Assembly (NCBI GenBank): GCA_033344875.1
Contig: JAWPMO010000001.1
Span: 2,195,595 to 2,259,594 of the forward strand
DNA: 64,000 nucleotides
Reading direction: 5' to 3'
Origin: Ilumatobacteraceae bacterium
GTDB lineage: Bacteria; Actinomycetota; Acidimicrobiia; Acidimicrobiales; Ilumatobacteraceae
Shown here: one piece after another, positions 26,566-35,614 of the stretch
How the letters are laid out: each line of letters begins with the position of its first letter
Numbering within the stretch: the stretch's first letter is position 1
Program-made: the position numbers and the translations under genes
The notes under the pieces: generated by a model
Database searches by the model: none
Told to the model about the DNA's origin: nothing
Seen by the model: the letters and a program-made list of their open reading frames with translations, nothing else

Positions 26566-27291
26566 TCAATCGGCGCCTTCGTCCCCTGCGGATGTCGCTG
26601 CACCGACTCGCGCCTTGTGACGGAGCGCCGCGTCGTGCTCGGGCAACCATCCGGTCTTGATGTAGAGCACACGCTGACTGATGTTGACCGCGTGGTCACC
26701 GAGGCGCTCGTAGAACCGGGCGACCATGGCCATCTGCACCCCGACCTGGAGGTCGATGTGTCCGGCGGCGTGGCTCTCGAAGATCTGCTGGATCAGTTGG
26801 CGATGCAAGTCGTCGAGGTACTCGTCCATGTTCGGGATCGCTGCCGCTGCGACCTCGTCGTTGGCCATGTACGCCTCGACGACGTTCTTGTACTCCTGCT
26901 GCGCCTGATCGCTCATCCGCTGGATGATGCCGCGCAACTTCGGGTCGAGATCGTGTCCGTAGATGCGGCGCGCCGCCTTGCAGATGTTGCAACACAGGTC
27001 GGCGGAACGCTCGATCTCCGGTGCCAGCTTCAACGCAGCTGCGAGGTTTCGGAGGTCGCCGGCCACCGGAGCCTGCAACGCGAGCAACCGGAGCGCCTGC
27101 TCCTCGATGTCGATCGCCCTGGCGTCGATCTCGTCGTCGCCGCGCAGGACGTACTCGGCCCCCTCGAGGTCCTGTTGGAGCAGGATCCCGGTGACCCGCG
27201 GGATCAGTTCCACCACTGAGGCGCCCAGTCGGGCGATCTCACTCCGCACGCTCTCGAGGTCGCTGTGGAATTCATGTCGAAGGTCGTTCAT
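26566..27291 (-). CDS. phoU: phosphate transport regulator PhoU
   Basis: 241 residues, made of two three-helix bundles with the metal-binding repeats: ALKLAPEIERSADLCCNI in the first half and MVARFYERLGDHAVNISQRV in the second (E/DxxxD patterns binding Fe or Mg clusters). PhoU links PstB activity to the PhoR/SenX3 kinase and represses the regulon at high phosphate. Its start shares one base with the pstB stop (TGATG) and the kinase follows directly. Confidence 0.93.
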   Translation of the reverse strand: MNDLRHEFHSDLESVRSEIARLGASVVELIPRVTGILLQQDLEGAEYVLRGDDEIDARAIDIEEQALRLLALQAPVAGDLRNLAAALKLAPEIERSADLCCNICKAARRIYGHDLDPKLRGIIQRMSDQAQQEYKNVVEAYMANDEVAAAAIPNMDEYLDDLHRQLIQQIFESHAAGHIDLQVGVQMAMVARFYERLGDHAVNISQRVLYIKTGWLPEHDAALRHKARVGAATSAGDEGAD

Positions 27292-28202
27292 CAGCCGAAC
27301 CGTCCCGTCACGTATTGTTCCGTGCGCTCGTCATCCGGGTTGGAGAAGATCTTCGCCGTCGGGTTGAACTCGATGAGCCGACCGGTTCGACGGTCGCTCT
27401 CGGCGTTGACTTCGGTGACGAAGAACGCCGTCCGGTCGCTGACCCGGGCTGCCTGCTGCATGTTGTGAGTCACGATCACGATCGTGTAGTCCGACTTGAG
27501 TTCCTGCATCAGTTCCTCGATCCGGGTGGTGGCGATCGGATCGAGCGCTGAACACGGCTCGTCCATCAGCACCACGTCGGGGTTCGTCGCGATCGCCCTG
27601 GCGATGCAGAGGCGCTGCTGCTGCCCGCCCGACATCCCGAGCGCCGACTCCTTCAGACGATCCTTGACTTCGTCCCAGATGGCCGCCTTGCGCAACGAGC
27701 GCTCGACGATCTCGTCCATCTCCGGGCCCTTCTTGGCGAGCCCGCTCAGGCGGGGACCGTAGGCGATGTTGTCGTAGATCGACTTCGGGAAGGGGTTCGG
27801 CTTCTGGAACACCATGCCGATCCGCCGGCGCACCTCGACCGCATCGACCTTGGGGTCGTAGAGGTCGACGCCGTGGTAGCGGAGGCCGCCGGTGACCCGC
27901 GCCGACTCGATCAGGTCGTTCATCCGGTTGAAGCAGCGCAGCACGGTCGTCTTGCCACAACCCGACGGGCCGATGAAGGCCGTGATCTCGTTCTCGCGGA
28001 TGTCGAGGTTGACCTCCTTCACCGCCAGGAACTCGCCGTAGTACACCGCGAGGTCTTCTACCCCGAACACGACGCTGTTGTGGTCGGCGGTCTCGTCGGT
28101 GGCTCCGTGCCCGATGTCGGGCGCCGGGGCGTGCTGGTTCCGGATTTCCTCGGTCATGTTCACGTCCATCTGTCTTGGTGTCCTTGCTCCAGTGTTGCTC
28201 AT
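27291..28202 (-). CDS. pstB: phosphate ABC transporter ATPase PstB
   Basis: 303 residues from ATG 28202 (ATGA overlap with pstA). About 45 N-terminal residues precede the conserved start, longer than usual; an in-frame ATG (MTEEIRNQ) 15 codons in is an alternative. Walker [22 protein letters not shown]-loop [15 protein letters not shown], signature [20 protein letters not shown], Walker [13 protein letters not shown] and H-loop IVTHNMQQA are those of PstB. It powers high-affinity phosphate import. Confidence 0.95.
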   Translation of the reverse strand: MSNTGARTPRQMDVNMTEEIRNQHAPAPDIGHGATDETADHNSVVFGVEDLAVYYGEFLAVKEVNLDIRENEITAFIGPSGCGKTTVLRCFNRMNDLIESARVTGGLRYHGVDLYDPKVDAVEVRRRIGMVFQKPNPFPKSIYDNIAYGPRLSGLAKKGPEMDEIVERSLRKAAIWDEVKDRLKESALGMSGGQQQRLCIARAIATNPDVVLMDEPCSALDPIATTRIEELMQELKSDYTIVIVTHNMQQAARVSDRTAFFVTEVNAESDRRTGRLIEFNPTAKIFSNPDDERTEQYVTGRFG

Positions 28203-29182
28203 CCGCGCTTCTTCTCGAAATGGTTCCTCAGGAGGATCGCCGCCATGTTCATCGCGAGGACCAGGCAGAGGAGCACGACGATCGCGCCGGCGGCGGCGCC
28301 GAAGAACCCCTCGTCACGGCCACGCTGTCCGACCCAGGTCACGATCTGGATCGGCAGTGCGGTGAAACGTTCACGAAGTTGGGTCGGGTCGGCCAACGAC
28401 GGGTTGTTCGTCAGGCCACCGCTGATCGCACCGATCAGGATCAGCGGAGCAGCCTCGCCGATCGCCCGCGACATCGCCAGCAAGCTGCCGGTGAGAATGC
28501 CGGGGGCGGCGTACGGGAGCACCTGGCTCCGAATCATCTCCGACTTCGTGGCACCGACGCCGTAGGCGCCCTCCTTGAGGCCCTGCGGCACGGAGCGGAT
28601 CGCTTCCTGGGCGGTGATGATCACGATCGGCAGCACGAGGATGGCCATGATGAGGCCCGCCGACGCGACAGTCGGACCACCGGTGATGGTCACCAACCAG
28701 CCGAGCGGGAGGAACCCGAGGATCTCGTTCCGCTCGACGAAGAGGAACAGGCCGAGCAGGCCGTAGACGACCGACGGTACGCCGGCCAGGTTGCGGATCG
28801 CGAGCTCGATCATCGAGTTGAGCCGGCTCTTGTGTGCGTACTCCTCGAGATACAGCGCAGCGGCGATTCCGGTCGGGAAGGCGATCACCGCGACGAAGAT
28901 GCCGATCCACAGCGAACCATACAGCCCCTGGTGGACGCCGAGTTGCTCGTCGATCGAACGAGACCGGAGGGTGCCGTTCAGGAAGTCGATGGGACGGGTG
29001 GTCAGGTGGAACCAGCCGTCGTCGACGACGGTGTAGATCAGTACCCCGATGAGGAGCAGCGAGATCAGGAGGCAGAGCGAGATCAGCGAACGAAAGACGA
29101 CACCGGAGGTGTCACGTTGCTTGCGTTCCAGGGCTTCGAGCCCGCGTCGCGCGCTGCCACCGATGGTGGATGTCATGGCCAT
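28199..29182 (-). CDS. pstA: phosphate ABC transporter permease PstA
   Basis: 327 residues from ATG 29182 (AGAGGA seven bases upstream). Six membrane helices and the PstA landmarks [35 protein letters not shown] and the EAA loop [18 protein letters not shown], which docks to PstB. Located 11 bp after pstC and overlapping pstB. Confidence 0.94.
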   Translation of the reverse strand: MAMTSTIGGSARRGLEALERKQRDTSGVVFRSLISLCLLISLLLIGVLIYTVVDDGWFHLTTRPIDFLNGTLRSRSIDEQLGVHQGLYGSLWIGIFVAVIAFPTGIAAALYLEEYAHKSRLNSMIELAIRNLAGVPSVVYGLLGLFLFVERNEILGFLPLGWLVTITGGPTVASAGLIMAILVLPIVIITAQEAIRSVPQGLKEGAYGVGATKSEMIRSQVLPYAAPGILTGSLLAMSRAIGEAAPLILIGAISGGLTNNPSLADPTQLRERFTALPIQIVTWVGQRGRDEGFFGAAAGAIVVLLCLVLAMNMAAILLRNHFEKKRG

Positions 29183-29193
29183 CGTCGATCCTC

Positions 29194-30138
29194 TCAGTAC
29201 TGCTCGCGGACGCGGGCGACGAACTTGTTGCCGATGATGTTGAGCACCAACGTCATGATGAAGAGCACCAGTCCGACGAAGAACAGGCTCTGGAACGTGA
29301 GGTCTTCCCCGACGACGGCGTCGGTTCCGCTGGCCAGCGATGCCATCGCTGCCGTCATCGTCAGGCTGCCGTCATACGGAGATGCCGTGTAGATCGCAGC
29401 GTCCGCAGCACCGCCGGCCATGAACACGACCATCGTCTCGCCGAGCGCACGGGAGATGGCGACGATGAACGCCGCGACCAGGCCGGAGACCGAGGCGGGC
29501 AACACGACCCGGAGGGTGGTGGTCACCTTGCGAGCGCCGATGCCCGCAGACGCTTCGCGAAGCGCATCGGGCACCGCTTTCATAGCGTCTTCCGAGATCG
29601 ACGCAACGAGTGGGATGGTCAGGATGCCGACGGCGATGCCGGCTGCCATGATCGAGCCACGGCCGCCTTCGCCACCGATGCGACCGACGACCGTCGGGGC
29701 GATCCAGGAGAGAGCGAAGAAGCCGAGCACCACCGACGGGATGCCGGCGAGCACCTCGAGGCAGGGCTTCAGGATGCGGCGGGCGCGAGGCCTGGCGTAC
29801 TCGGAGAGGTAGATCGCGGAGCCGAGCCCGATCGGTCCGGCGACGAGCATCGCGATCCCGGTGACCCAGGCACTCGCGATCAGGAGCGTCGGCATGTCGT
29901 ACAGACCACGACGCGGGAACCAGCCAACCTGGCCCCAGGTGGTCGACCAGTCGATGTCACGCATGAACACCCACGCCTCGGCGAACAATGCGTAGATGAT
30001 GAGGGTGGAGATGACGATCGAGAAGAGCGCCGCCCCGAGCAGGCTGAATCGGATCAGACGTTCACGCCGCAGACGTGGCGCCGACCCCATCAGGGCCGAC
30101 AGCGTCACGGGACTCGCTGTTTGGGTGATGTCGGACAT
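29194..30138 (-). CDS. pstC: phosphate ABC transporter permease PstC
   Basis: 314 residues from ATG 30138, with AGGAG about 15 bases upstream. Landmarks: EVLAGIPSVVLGFFALSWIA, EDAMKAVPDALREASAGIGA (EAA loop) and AISRALGETMVVFMAGG. Six membrane helices, with the N-terminal LIRFSLLGAALFSIVISTLI being the first. It forms the channel with PstA. A strong hairpin lies between pstS and this gene, so expression is probably lower than that of pstS. Confidence 0.94.
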   Translation of the reverse strand: MSDITQTASPVTLSALMGSAPRLRRERLIRFSLLGAALFSIVISTLIIYALFAEAWVFMRDIDWSTTWGQVGWFPRRGLYDMPTLLIASAWVTGIAMLVAGPIGLGSAIYLSEYARPRARRILKPCLEVLAGIPSVVLGFFALSWIAPTVVGRIGGEGGRGSIMAAGIAVGILTIPLVASISEDAMKAVPDALREASAGIGARKVTTTLRVVLPASVSGLVAAFIVAISRALGETMVVFMAGGAADAAIYTASPYDGSLTMTAAMASLASGTDAVVGEDLTFQSLFFVGLVLFIMTLVLNIIGNKFVARVREQY

Positions 30139-30165
30139 GTGCGAAGAACCTACTCCTGTCGAAAG

Positions 30166-30209
30166 TGAGCGTGACCCGAGCCGAGGGGGGACGGCTCGGG
30201 TCACGCTCA
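30166..30209 (-). terminator. 17-bp-stem hairpin between pstS and pstC (partial terminator/attenuator)
   Basis: Arms 30166-30182 and 30193-30209 pair perfectly (coding strand TGAGCGTGACCCGAGCC and its complement) with a 10-base C-rich loop. It starts 20 bp after the pstS stop and is followed on the minus strand by ACTTTCG, only a short T run. Such a structure can stop some transcripts and protect the pstS mRNA 3' end, giving more binding protein than permease. Confidence 0.75.
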
Positions 30210-30228
30210 GGGGACACCGGGGTGTCGG

Positions 30229-32244
30229 TCAGCCGGCCCAGGCGGCGCGGGTGGCGGCCTTGGCGTCGTCGGCGAGTGCGACGTATCCGACTTCGGCGAC
30301 GGCCTGGTCGAGACCGTCGGCCATGTAGAAGTCGACGAACGCCTGGACCTCAGGACGCTCCGAAGCACTGGCGTTGTTGACGTAGATGAACAACGGACGA
30401 GCGATCGGGTACTCAGCCGACGCAATCGTCTCCGGCGTCGCATCGATACAACCCGACTCACCATCATCGACCTGCAACAACTTCACGCCCTCGGCGTTGG
30501 CAGCAAAGGCATACCCGACCCAACCGAGGCTGGTATCGGCACCCTGGATGCCCTGCAGGATCACGTTGTCGTCACCCGACGGGTTGTAATCCGGACGGGT
30601 CGTCGCATCCTGACCACGCTCATCGGCGAAGTCCTCCAACACGATCTCCACGAAGCTGTCGAACGTCCCCGACTCCTCACCAGGACCGAAGATGTCCAGC
30701 GGCGCATCCGGCAGATCGCCGGCACCACCGAGCTCAGCCGAAATGGCATTGCCATCTGACCAGCTCGTGAACCCGGTCGATTCCGGACCGATCAGCGCAT
30801 ACAGATCAGCGAACGTCACACACTCCACCGGGCTCCCGGTGTGCGTCATCACACCGATGCCGTCGATACCGACCTGCAACTCGGTGAACTCGATGCCATT
30901 CTCCGCACACGTCGCAGCCTCTTCGTCCTTGATCGCACGAGACGCATCCGAGATGTCGGTCGCACCATCACAGAACAGCGCGAACCCGTCACCGGTACCA
31001 GGACCATCAACCGAGATGTTCACATCCGGATACACCTCATTGAACAACTCCTGCGTCCGAACCGAAATCGGCTCCACCGTCGACGAACCAGAAATCACGA
31101 TCTCACCCGACAAGTCGGCGGGTGCTGCGTCCTCGGTCATGTCCTCGCTCATGTCATCGGTCGTGTCGTCGGCCGGAGCATCGTCGGCCGGTGCCTCGCC
31201 GGCCCAGGCGGCGCGGGTGGCGGCCTTGGCGTCGTCGGCGAGTGCGACGTATCCGACTTCGGCGACGGCCTGGTCGAGACCGTCGGCCATGTAGAAGTCG
31301 ACGTAGGCCTGCAGCGCCGGGTTGGCAGCGGCATTCGCGTTGTTGACGTAGATGAACAACGGACGAGCGATCGGGTACTCAGCCGACGCAATCGTCTCCG
31401 GCGTCGCATCGATACAACCCGACTCACCATCATCGACCTGCAACAACTTCACGCCCTCGGCGTTGGCAGCAAAGGCATACCCGACCCAACCGAGGCTGGT
31501 ATCGGCACCCTGGATGCCCTGCAGGATCACGTTGTCGTCACCCGACGGGTTGTAATCCGGACGGGTCGTCGCATCCTGACCACGCTCATCGGCGAAGTCC
31601 TCCAACACGATCTCCACGAAGCTGTCGAACGTCCCCGACTCCTCACCAGGACCGAAGATGTCCAGCGGCGCATCCGGCAGATCGCCGGCACCACCGAGCT
31701 CAGCCGAAATGGCATTGCCATCCGACCAGCTCGTGAACCCGGTCGATTCCGGACCGATCAGCGCATACAGATCAGCGAACGTCACACACTCCACCGGGCT
31801 CCCGGTGTGCGTCATCACACCGATGCCGTCGATACCGACCTGCAACTCGGTGAACTCGATGCCATTCTCCGCACACGTCGCAGCCTCTTCGTCCTTGATC
31901 GCACGAGACGCATCCGAGATGTCGGTCGCACCATCACAGAACAGCGCGAACCCGTCACCGGTACCAGGACCATCAACCGAGATGTTCACATCCGGATACA
32001 CCTCATTGAACAACTCCTGCGTCCGAACCGAAATCGGCTCCACCGTCGACGAACCAGAAATCACGATCTCACCCGACAAGTCACCAGCGGGCTCGTCGGT
32101 CATGTCGTCGCCGGTGTCCGGCTCCGACGTCTCCTCGCCGGACGGCTCCGCCGCCGGGCTGTCATCGTCGTCGCCACCACATGCGGCGAGGACGAGGGAC
32201 GCTGCCATCGCACCAGCGAGGAAGCGTTTCGAAGAAAACTTCAC
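30229..32244 (-). CDS. pstS: double-domain phosphate-binding lipoprotein (two fused PstS domains)
   Basis: 671 residues from GTG 32244 (GGAG seven bases upstream). A lipoprotein signal (RFLAGAMAASLVLAACGG) and an Asp/Glu/Ser linker precede two PstS domains of about 295 residues each. Both start LSGEIVISGSSTVEPISVRT, have DGPGTGDGF and DISDASRAIKDEE phosphate-pocket loops, FGPGEESGTFDSF, and end in ADDAKAATRAAWAG. Normal PstS has one domain. The domains are joined by an acidic 27-residue linker (EAPADDAPADDTTDDMSEDM...). They differ essentially in one patch near the C-terminus (NANAAANPALQAY versus NASASERPEVQAF). First gene of pstSCAB-phoU-kinase-regulator. Confidence 0.9.
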   Translation of the reverse strand: MKFSSKRFLAGAMAASLVLAACGGDDDDSPAAEPSGEETSEPDTGDDMTDEPAGDLSGEIVISGSSTVEPISVRTQELFNEVYPDVNISVDGPGTGDGFALFCDGATDISDASRAIKDEEAATCAENGIEFTELQVGIDGIGVMTHTGSPVECVTFADLYALIGPESTGFTSWSDGNAISAELGGAGDLPDAPLDIFGPGEESGTFDSFVEIVLEDFADERGQDATTRPDYNPSGDDNVILQGIQGADTSLGWVGYAFAANAEGVKLLQVDDGESGCIDATPETIASAEYPIARPLFIYVNNANAAANPALQAYVDFYMADGLDQAVAEVGYVALADDAKAATRAAWAGEAPADDAPADDTTDDMSEDMTEDAAPADLSGEIVISGSSTVEPISVRTQELFNEVYPDVNISVDGPGTGDGFALFCDGATDISDASRAIKDEEAATCAENGIEFTELQVGIDGIGVMTHTGSPVECVTFADLYALIGPESTGFTSWSDGNAISAELGGAGDLPDAPLDIFGPGEESGTFDSFVEIVLEDFADERGQDATTRPDYNPSGDDNVILQGIQGADTSLGWVGYAFAANAEGVKLLQVDDGESGCIDATPETIASAEYPIARPLFIYVNNASASERPEVQAFVDFYMADGLDQAVAEVGYVALADDAKAATRAAWAG
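30232..31116. repeat. 885-bp direct repeat, copy B (C-terminal PstS domain)
   Basis: Matches 31198-32082 at an offset of 966 bp. By reading both copies I see only one divergent 33-bp patch (30338-30370) and one silent base (30757 T versus 31723 C). It covers the whole second phosphate-binding domain. Confidence 0.9.
31198..32082. repeat. 885-bp direct repeat, copy A (N-terminal PstS domain)
   Basis: Partner of 30232-31116. The 81 bp between the copies (31117-31197) code for the acidic linker and are not repeated. The divergent patch lies at 31304-31336 in this copy. Confidence 0.9.
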
Positions 32245-32317
32245 GTTGTCACTCCAATCAGGATGTTCACGGGTCGTGAGATCCCATGACCTCACGACGG
32301 TGACGCTACGAGTCCAA

Positions 32318-32412
32318 GGTGAACGGATGCCGGGCGCTCAGGTGAACGCTGACTGAACACACGCGTCGGATCTCGGGCACGCTGACCAGGGGTTCTTCAC
32401 CCCGAGTTCACC
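32318..32412 (-). promoter_or_regulatory. PHO-box-like direct repeats upstream of pstS
   Basis: On the pstS coding strand GTTCAGT (32352-32358), GTTCACC (32341-32347) and GTTCACC (32318-32324) are spaced 11 and 23 bp, that is near multiples of one helical turn. GTTCACC repeats at 11-bp spacing are the known actinobacterial PhoP/PHO-box pattern. On the opposite strand TTCACC at 32396-32401 and 32407-32412 form another 11-bp pair. The most downstream unit lies about 74 bp before the GTG, with TAGCGT (32304-32309) as a possible -10. Confidence 0.6.
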
Positions 32413-32473
32413 TCCGCCCGCGCAGAGGGCCACGTTGGACGTCGATGCGCCAGAAGATGAACGGACGGTGACG

Positions 32474-34570
32474 TCAGCGGCGACTCTGGTGTTGGCGTTC
32501 GACGGCCCAGCGGTACATCCGCTCCTGGGCGTCGGGCCCGAACTCGTCGGGGTCGCCACATCGCTCCCACGAGTCGTCGGGCTGGAGTTCCCAGCGAACG
32601 ATGTCGTCGGCCAGATCGAACTCGAGCACCTGATCGAGCCACTCGCGGTGCTTCGGGTGGTCGATCGGCACGAGCACCTCGACGCGACGGTCGAGGTTGC
32701 GCGGCATCAGGTCGGCCGAACCGATGAGGTACATCGGTTCGTCATCGGCACCGCCGTGTTCGAACCGGTAGATACGACTGTGTTCGAGATACCGGCCGAG
32801 GATGCTCCGGACACGGATGTTCTCGGACAGACCGGGTACACCCGCCCGCATCGTGCAGATCCCGCGCACGATGCCGTCGATGCGCACGCCGGCGTCGCTC
32901 GCTTCGTAGAGGGTGTCGATCACCGCGATGTCGGCGACCGAGTTGCACTTGAGCGTGATGCGGCCCTCGGCGCCGAACGACGCCTCGTGCTCGATCAGGT
33001 CGATGAGCTGGCGTTTGAGATCGCGGGGCGCCACCAGCAGGGTGCGGTACTCCTCGCTGCGGCTGTAGCCGGTGAGGTGGTTGAACAGCTGCGTCGCGTC
33101 GGCGCCGATCTCGTTGTCGCAGGTCAGGAAGCCGAGATCTTCGTAGAGACGGGCCGTCTTGGAGTTGTAGTTGCCGGTGCCGATGTGACAGTAGCGACGC
33201 AGCTGATCGCCGTCGTCACGGACCACCAGGATCACCTTCGAGTGGGTCTTCAATCCGACCATGCCGTAGACGACGTGCACACCGGCGCGTTCGAGCTGCT
33301 TGGCCCACTGGACGTTGTTGGCCTCGTCGAAGCGCGCCTTGAGTTCGACCAGCACGGCGACCTGCTTGCCGCGCTCGGCAGCACGGATCAGGCTCTTGAT
33401 CATGTTGCTGTCGCCGCCGGCGCGGTACAGGGTCATCTTGATCGACTGCACCCGCGGGTCCTCGGCCGCCTGCTCGAGGAACGCCTCGACGCTGCTGGAG
33501 AAGCTCTCGTACGGATGGTGCACCAGCACGGCACGGTCGCGCATCACCGAGAAGATCGGCCGATCGGTGCCCTCGGCGAGGAACAGTCGACCGGCGGTGA
33601 CCGGCGGCCACGCACGATCTTTGAGCTCGGGCCGATCGAGGGAGTGCAGCTGCCACAGACAGCTGAGATCGAGCAGGGCGCGGTGACGCGACACGTTGCG
33701 CGGGTCGAGTTCGAGCTCGCGGACGAGGAGTTCGAGCAACTCGTCGCCGATCTGCCCTTCGACTTCGAGTCGGATCGCCTTGTTGAACCGGCGCTTGCGC
33801 AGCTCGAGTTCGACGGCTTCGAGCAGATCGTCGGCCTCGTCCTCTTCGAGGGTCAGGTCGGCGTTGCGGGTGACCCGGAACACCGCCCACTCCTCGACCA
33901 CCATGCCGACGAAGAGCGTCGAGAGGTGGGCGCCGATGACCTCTTCGGCGGGCACGAACCGGCCGTCGCCCAGCGGGATCAACCGCGGGAAGACGTCGGG
34001 CACCTTGAGCCGGACGAACCGGCGCTCGGCCGTGACGGGGTCGGCGACGTGGGCGGCGAGACTCAGCGCGAGGTTGGAGATGTACGGGAACGGGTGGCCC
34101 GGGTCGACCGCGAGCGGGGTGAGCACCGGGAAGATGCGCTGCTCGTAGAACTCGCGCATCGTGGTGCGGTCGACGTCGGACAGACGGTCCCACGAGACGA
34201 TCTCGATGCCCTCGGCAGCGAACGCCGGCACGAGTTGATCGACGAAGATGTCCTCTTGCCGAGCGAGCATCTCGGGCACCTTGGCCGAGACCTCGACGAG
34301 TTGTTCGAGTGGCGTGCGGCCGTCCCACGTGCGGTCGTCGATGCCGGCCGCGACCTGGTCGCGGAGTGCGGCGACACGAACCTGGAAGAACTCATCGAGG
34401 TTGGTCGCGAAGATCGCACAGAACTTGGCTCGTTCGAGCAGCGGGATGGTCGGCTCGGCAGCCAGCTCGAGCACCCGCTCGTTGAAGTCGAGCCAGCTCA
34501 GCTCGCGATTGAGGACGCGATGGGTCAGATCGCCCATGTCATCGAACGGCGCATCGGCGAGCTCGGTCAT
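32474..34570 (-). CDS. ppk1: polyphosphate kinase PPK1
   Basis: 698 residues, the usual PPK1 length. N domain starts NRELSWLDFNERVLELA; head domain has NLDEFFQVRVAAL; catalytic domains have MTLYRAGGDSN, the autophosphorylated His in VGLKTHSKVILVV (about residue 441), YCHIGTGNYNSKTA, and the second active-site His in YLEHSRIYRFE (about 592), ending DLMPRNLDRRVEVLVP. It reversibly makes polyphosphate from ATP. Placed directly upstream of the pst operon on the same strand, 230 bp before the pstS start; it could share phosphate control. A small gene precedes it by 13 bp. Confidence 0.96.
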   Translation of the reverse strand: MTELADAPFDDMGDLTHRVLNRELSWLDFNERVLELAAEPTIPLLERAKFCAIFATNLDEFFQVRVAALRDQVAAGIDDRTWDGRTPLEQLVEVSAKVPEMLARQEDIFVDQLVPAFAAEGIEIVSWDRLSDVDRTTMREFYEQRIFPVLTPLAVDPGHPFPYISNLALSLAAHVADPVTAERRFVRLKVPDVFPRLIPLGDGRFVPAEEVIGAHLSTLFVGMVVEEWAVFRVTRNADLTLEEDEADDLLEAVELELRKRRFNKAIRLEVEGQIGDELLELLVRELELDPRNVSRHRALLDLSCLWQLHSLDRPELKDRAWPPVTAGRLFLAEGTDRPIFSVMRDRAVLVHHPYESFSSSVEAFLEQAAEDPRVQSIKMTLYRAGGDSNMIKSLIRAAERGKQVAVLVELKARFDEANNVQWAKQLERAGVHVVYGMVGLKTHSKVILVVRDDGDQLRRYCHIGTGNYNSKTARLYEDLGFLTCDNEIGADATQLFNHLTGYSRSEEYRTLLVAPRDLKRQLIDLIEHEASFGAEGRITLKCNSVADIAVIDTLYEASDAGVRIDGIVRGICTMRAGVPGLSENIRVRSILGRYLEHSRIYRFEHGGADDEPMYLIGSADLMPRNLDRRVEVLVPIDHPKHREWLDQVLEFDLADDIVRWELQPDDSWERCGDPDEFGPDAQERMYRWAVERQHQSRR

Positions 34571-34583
34571 CGATGCGTCGGGA

Positions 34584-34853
34584 TCACGCCTCGGCGTCTT
34601 CGGGCAGACCGAGTTCCCACTCGAGCGAGATCAACTCGCGCTCGGCGTCACGGTTGATGCGCTCCTTGTTGCGCCGGAACTGCGGATCGTCGCGCGGCAA
34701 CAGCACCAGCCGGGCCAGCGCCCGAGCTCGGAACTCGTCGAGGACCTGCCGCTCTCCCCAGTCGCCGTAGACCTCCCAGTGCGGTGACACCGGTCCGAGG
34801 TAGGCGATGCGGGCGTGCGCACGCGGTGCTGCTTCTTCGACGACGTCGGTCAT
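34584..34853 (-). CDS. conserved small protein upstream of ppk (unknown function)
   Basis: 89 residues from ATG 34853. Soluble, with an aromatic N-terminal half (ARIAYLGPVSPHWEVYGDWG) and an Arg/Glu-rich helical half (RRNKERINRDAERELISLEW). No family recognised. It ends 13 bp before ppk on the same strand, so it is probably co-transcribed with it. Confidence 0.65.
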   Translation of the reverse strand: MTDVVEEAAPRAHARIAYLGPVSPHWEVYGDWGERQVLDEFRARALARLVLLPRDDPQFRRNKERINRDAERELISLEWELGLPEDAEA

Positions 34854-35203
34854 GGCAGCGAGTGTACCGCTCGGACCGATCGACGGAACAGGGGCCGACA
34901 CCGGAGGGTTGCCGCTGGCACCATCGGTGTGTTCCGGATGCCCCTTTCGAGGACAACGGCGCCCGAACGGACGGTGACGTATCACCCAGATTGATGACAA
35001 AACGATGAACGGCGCGGAAACATCCCCCCAATCGATGGACCATTCTTTACAGTTCTGTTACAGTGCGACGTCAAGCGGGAACCAAGATGCGTGCCGGAAC
35101 GTCAAGAAGGGTAATCCAACCGGCAACCGGCACCGAAGAAGGTTCGGGGCACCATCACATGAGTCGGCCGAGGCGCCGATCGTCACACCCCAGGAGGCAG
35201 TAG
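34854..35203. other. 350-bp intergenic region, divergent promoters of the ppk unit and whiB
   Basis: No gene seen. It contains TTACAGT at 35047-35053 and again at 35058-35064, an 11-bp-spaced direct repeat in an AT-richer patch, which may be a regulator site for whiB. The whiB Shine-Dalgarno AGGAGG lies about seven bases before the ATG at 35204. Confidence 0.45.
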
Positions 35204-35479
35204 ATGAACACGAGCCCACTCCCCGATCCCGACTCGGCGACCGCATGGATGGCCGACGGCTCCTGTCGGATGTACCCGCCCGCCACGTTCTTCCCGAGCG
35301 ACGGCGTCGGCGTCGACAAGGCCCGCAAGATCTGCGCCGGCTGCCCGGTCATCGACACCTGCCTCGAGCATGCGCTCGAGCATCGCATCGAGCACGGCGT
35401 CTGGGGCGGCTGCAGCGAACGTGAGCGCCGTCGGATCCTGAAGCGCCGACGTCTCGCCGCCGAGGCCCACACCAACTGA
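35204..35479 (+). CDS. WhiB-family iron-sulfur transcription regulator
   Basis: 91 residues with AGGAGG at good spacing. The four [4Fe-4S] cysteines are Cys21, Cys44, Cys47 and Cys53 (KICAGCPVIDTC), followed by the GVWGGCSERER turn and a basic tail RRRILKRRRLAAE for DNA binding. WhiB proteins bind sigma factor region 4 and respond to redox or NO. The subclass (WhiB1/3/4/6) cannot be told with confidence. A second WhiB is encoded 320 bp away on the other strand. Confidence 0.93.
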   Translation: MNTSPLPDPDSATAWMADGSCRMYPPATFFPSDGVGVDKARKICAGCPVIDTCLEHALEHRIEHGVWGGCSERERRRILKRRRLAAEAHTN

Positions 35480-35507
35480 CCGGCCGGTCACACCGGACGG
35501 CCGGTCA
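35477..35507 (+). terminator. hairpin at the whiB stop codon
   Basis: TGACCGGCC (35477-35485, its first three bases are the stop codon) pairs with GGCCGGTCA (35499-35507), a 9-bp stem with a 13-base loop. No T run follows. Confidence 0.45.
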
Positions 35508-35551
35508 CCCCATCGAACCGGCGACCGCGCCGGAACACCCCAGACGCGCAA

Positions 35552-35583
35552 AACGGCCGGGCGCCCGAAGGTGCTCGGCCGTT
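35552..35583 (-). terminator. intrinsic terminator of tatA
   Basis: AACGGCCG (35552-35559) and CGGCCGTT (35576-35583) form an 8-bp stem. Read on the minus strand the stem is followed by TTTTGCG, fitting a rho-independent terminator 32 bp after the tatA stop. It may also stop whiB transcripts from the other side. Confidence 0.6.
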
Positions 35584-35614
35584 GACGTCGGTCGCCGAGG
35601 CGACCGGCGGAGGA

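Noticed and set aside
30232-32082. Reading the 885-bp repeats as a mobile element or CRISPR-like array
   Set aside because: Both copies are in-frame coding sequence for PstS domains, with no terminal inverted repeats or transposase.
32435-34657. Plus-strand frame of 740 codons
   Set aside because: Exact antisense shadow of ppk; no recognisable motifs.
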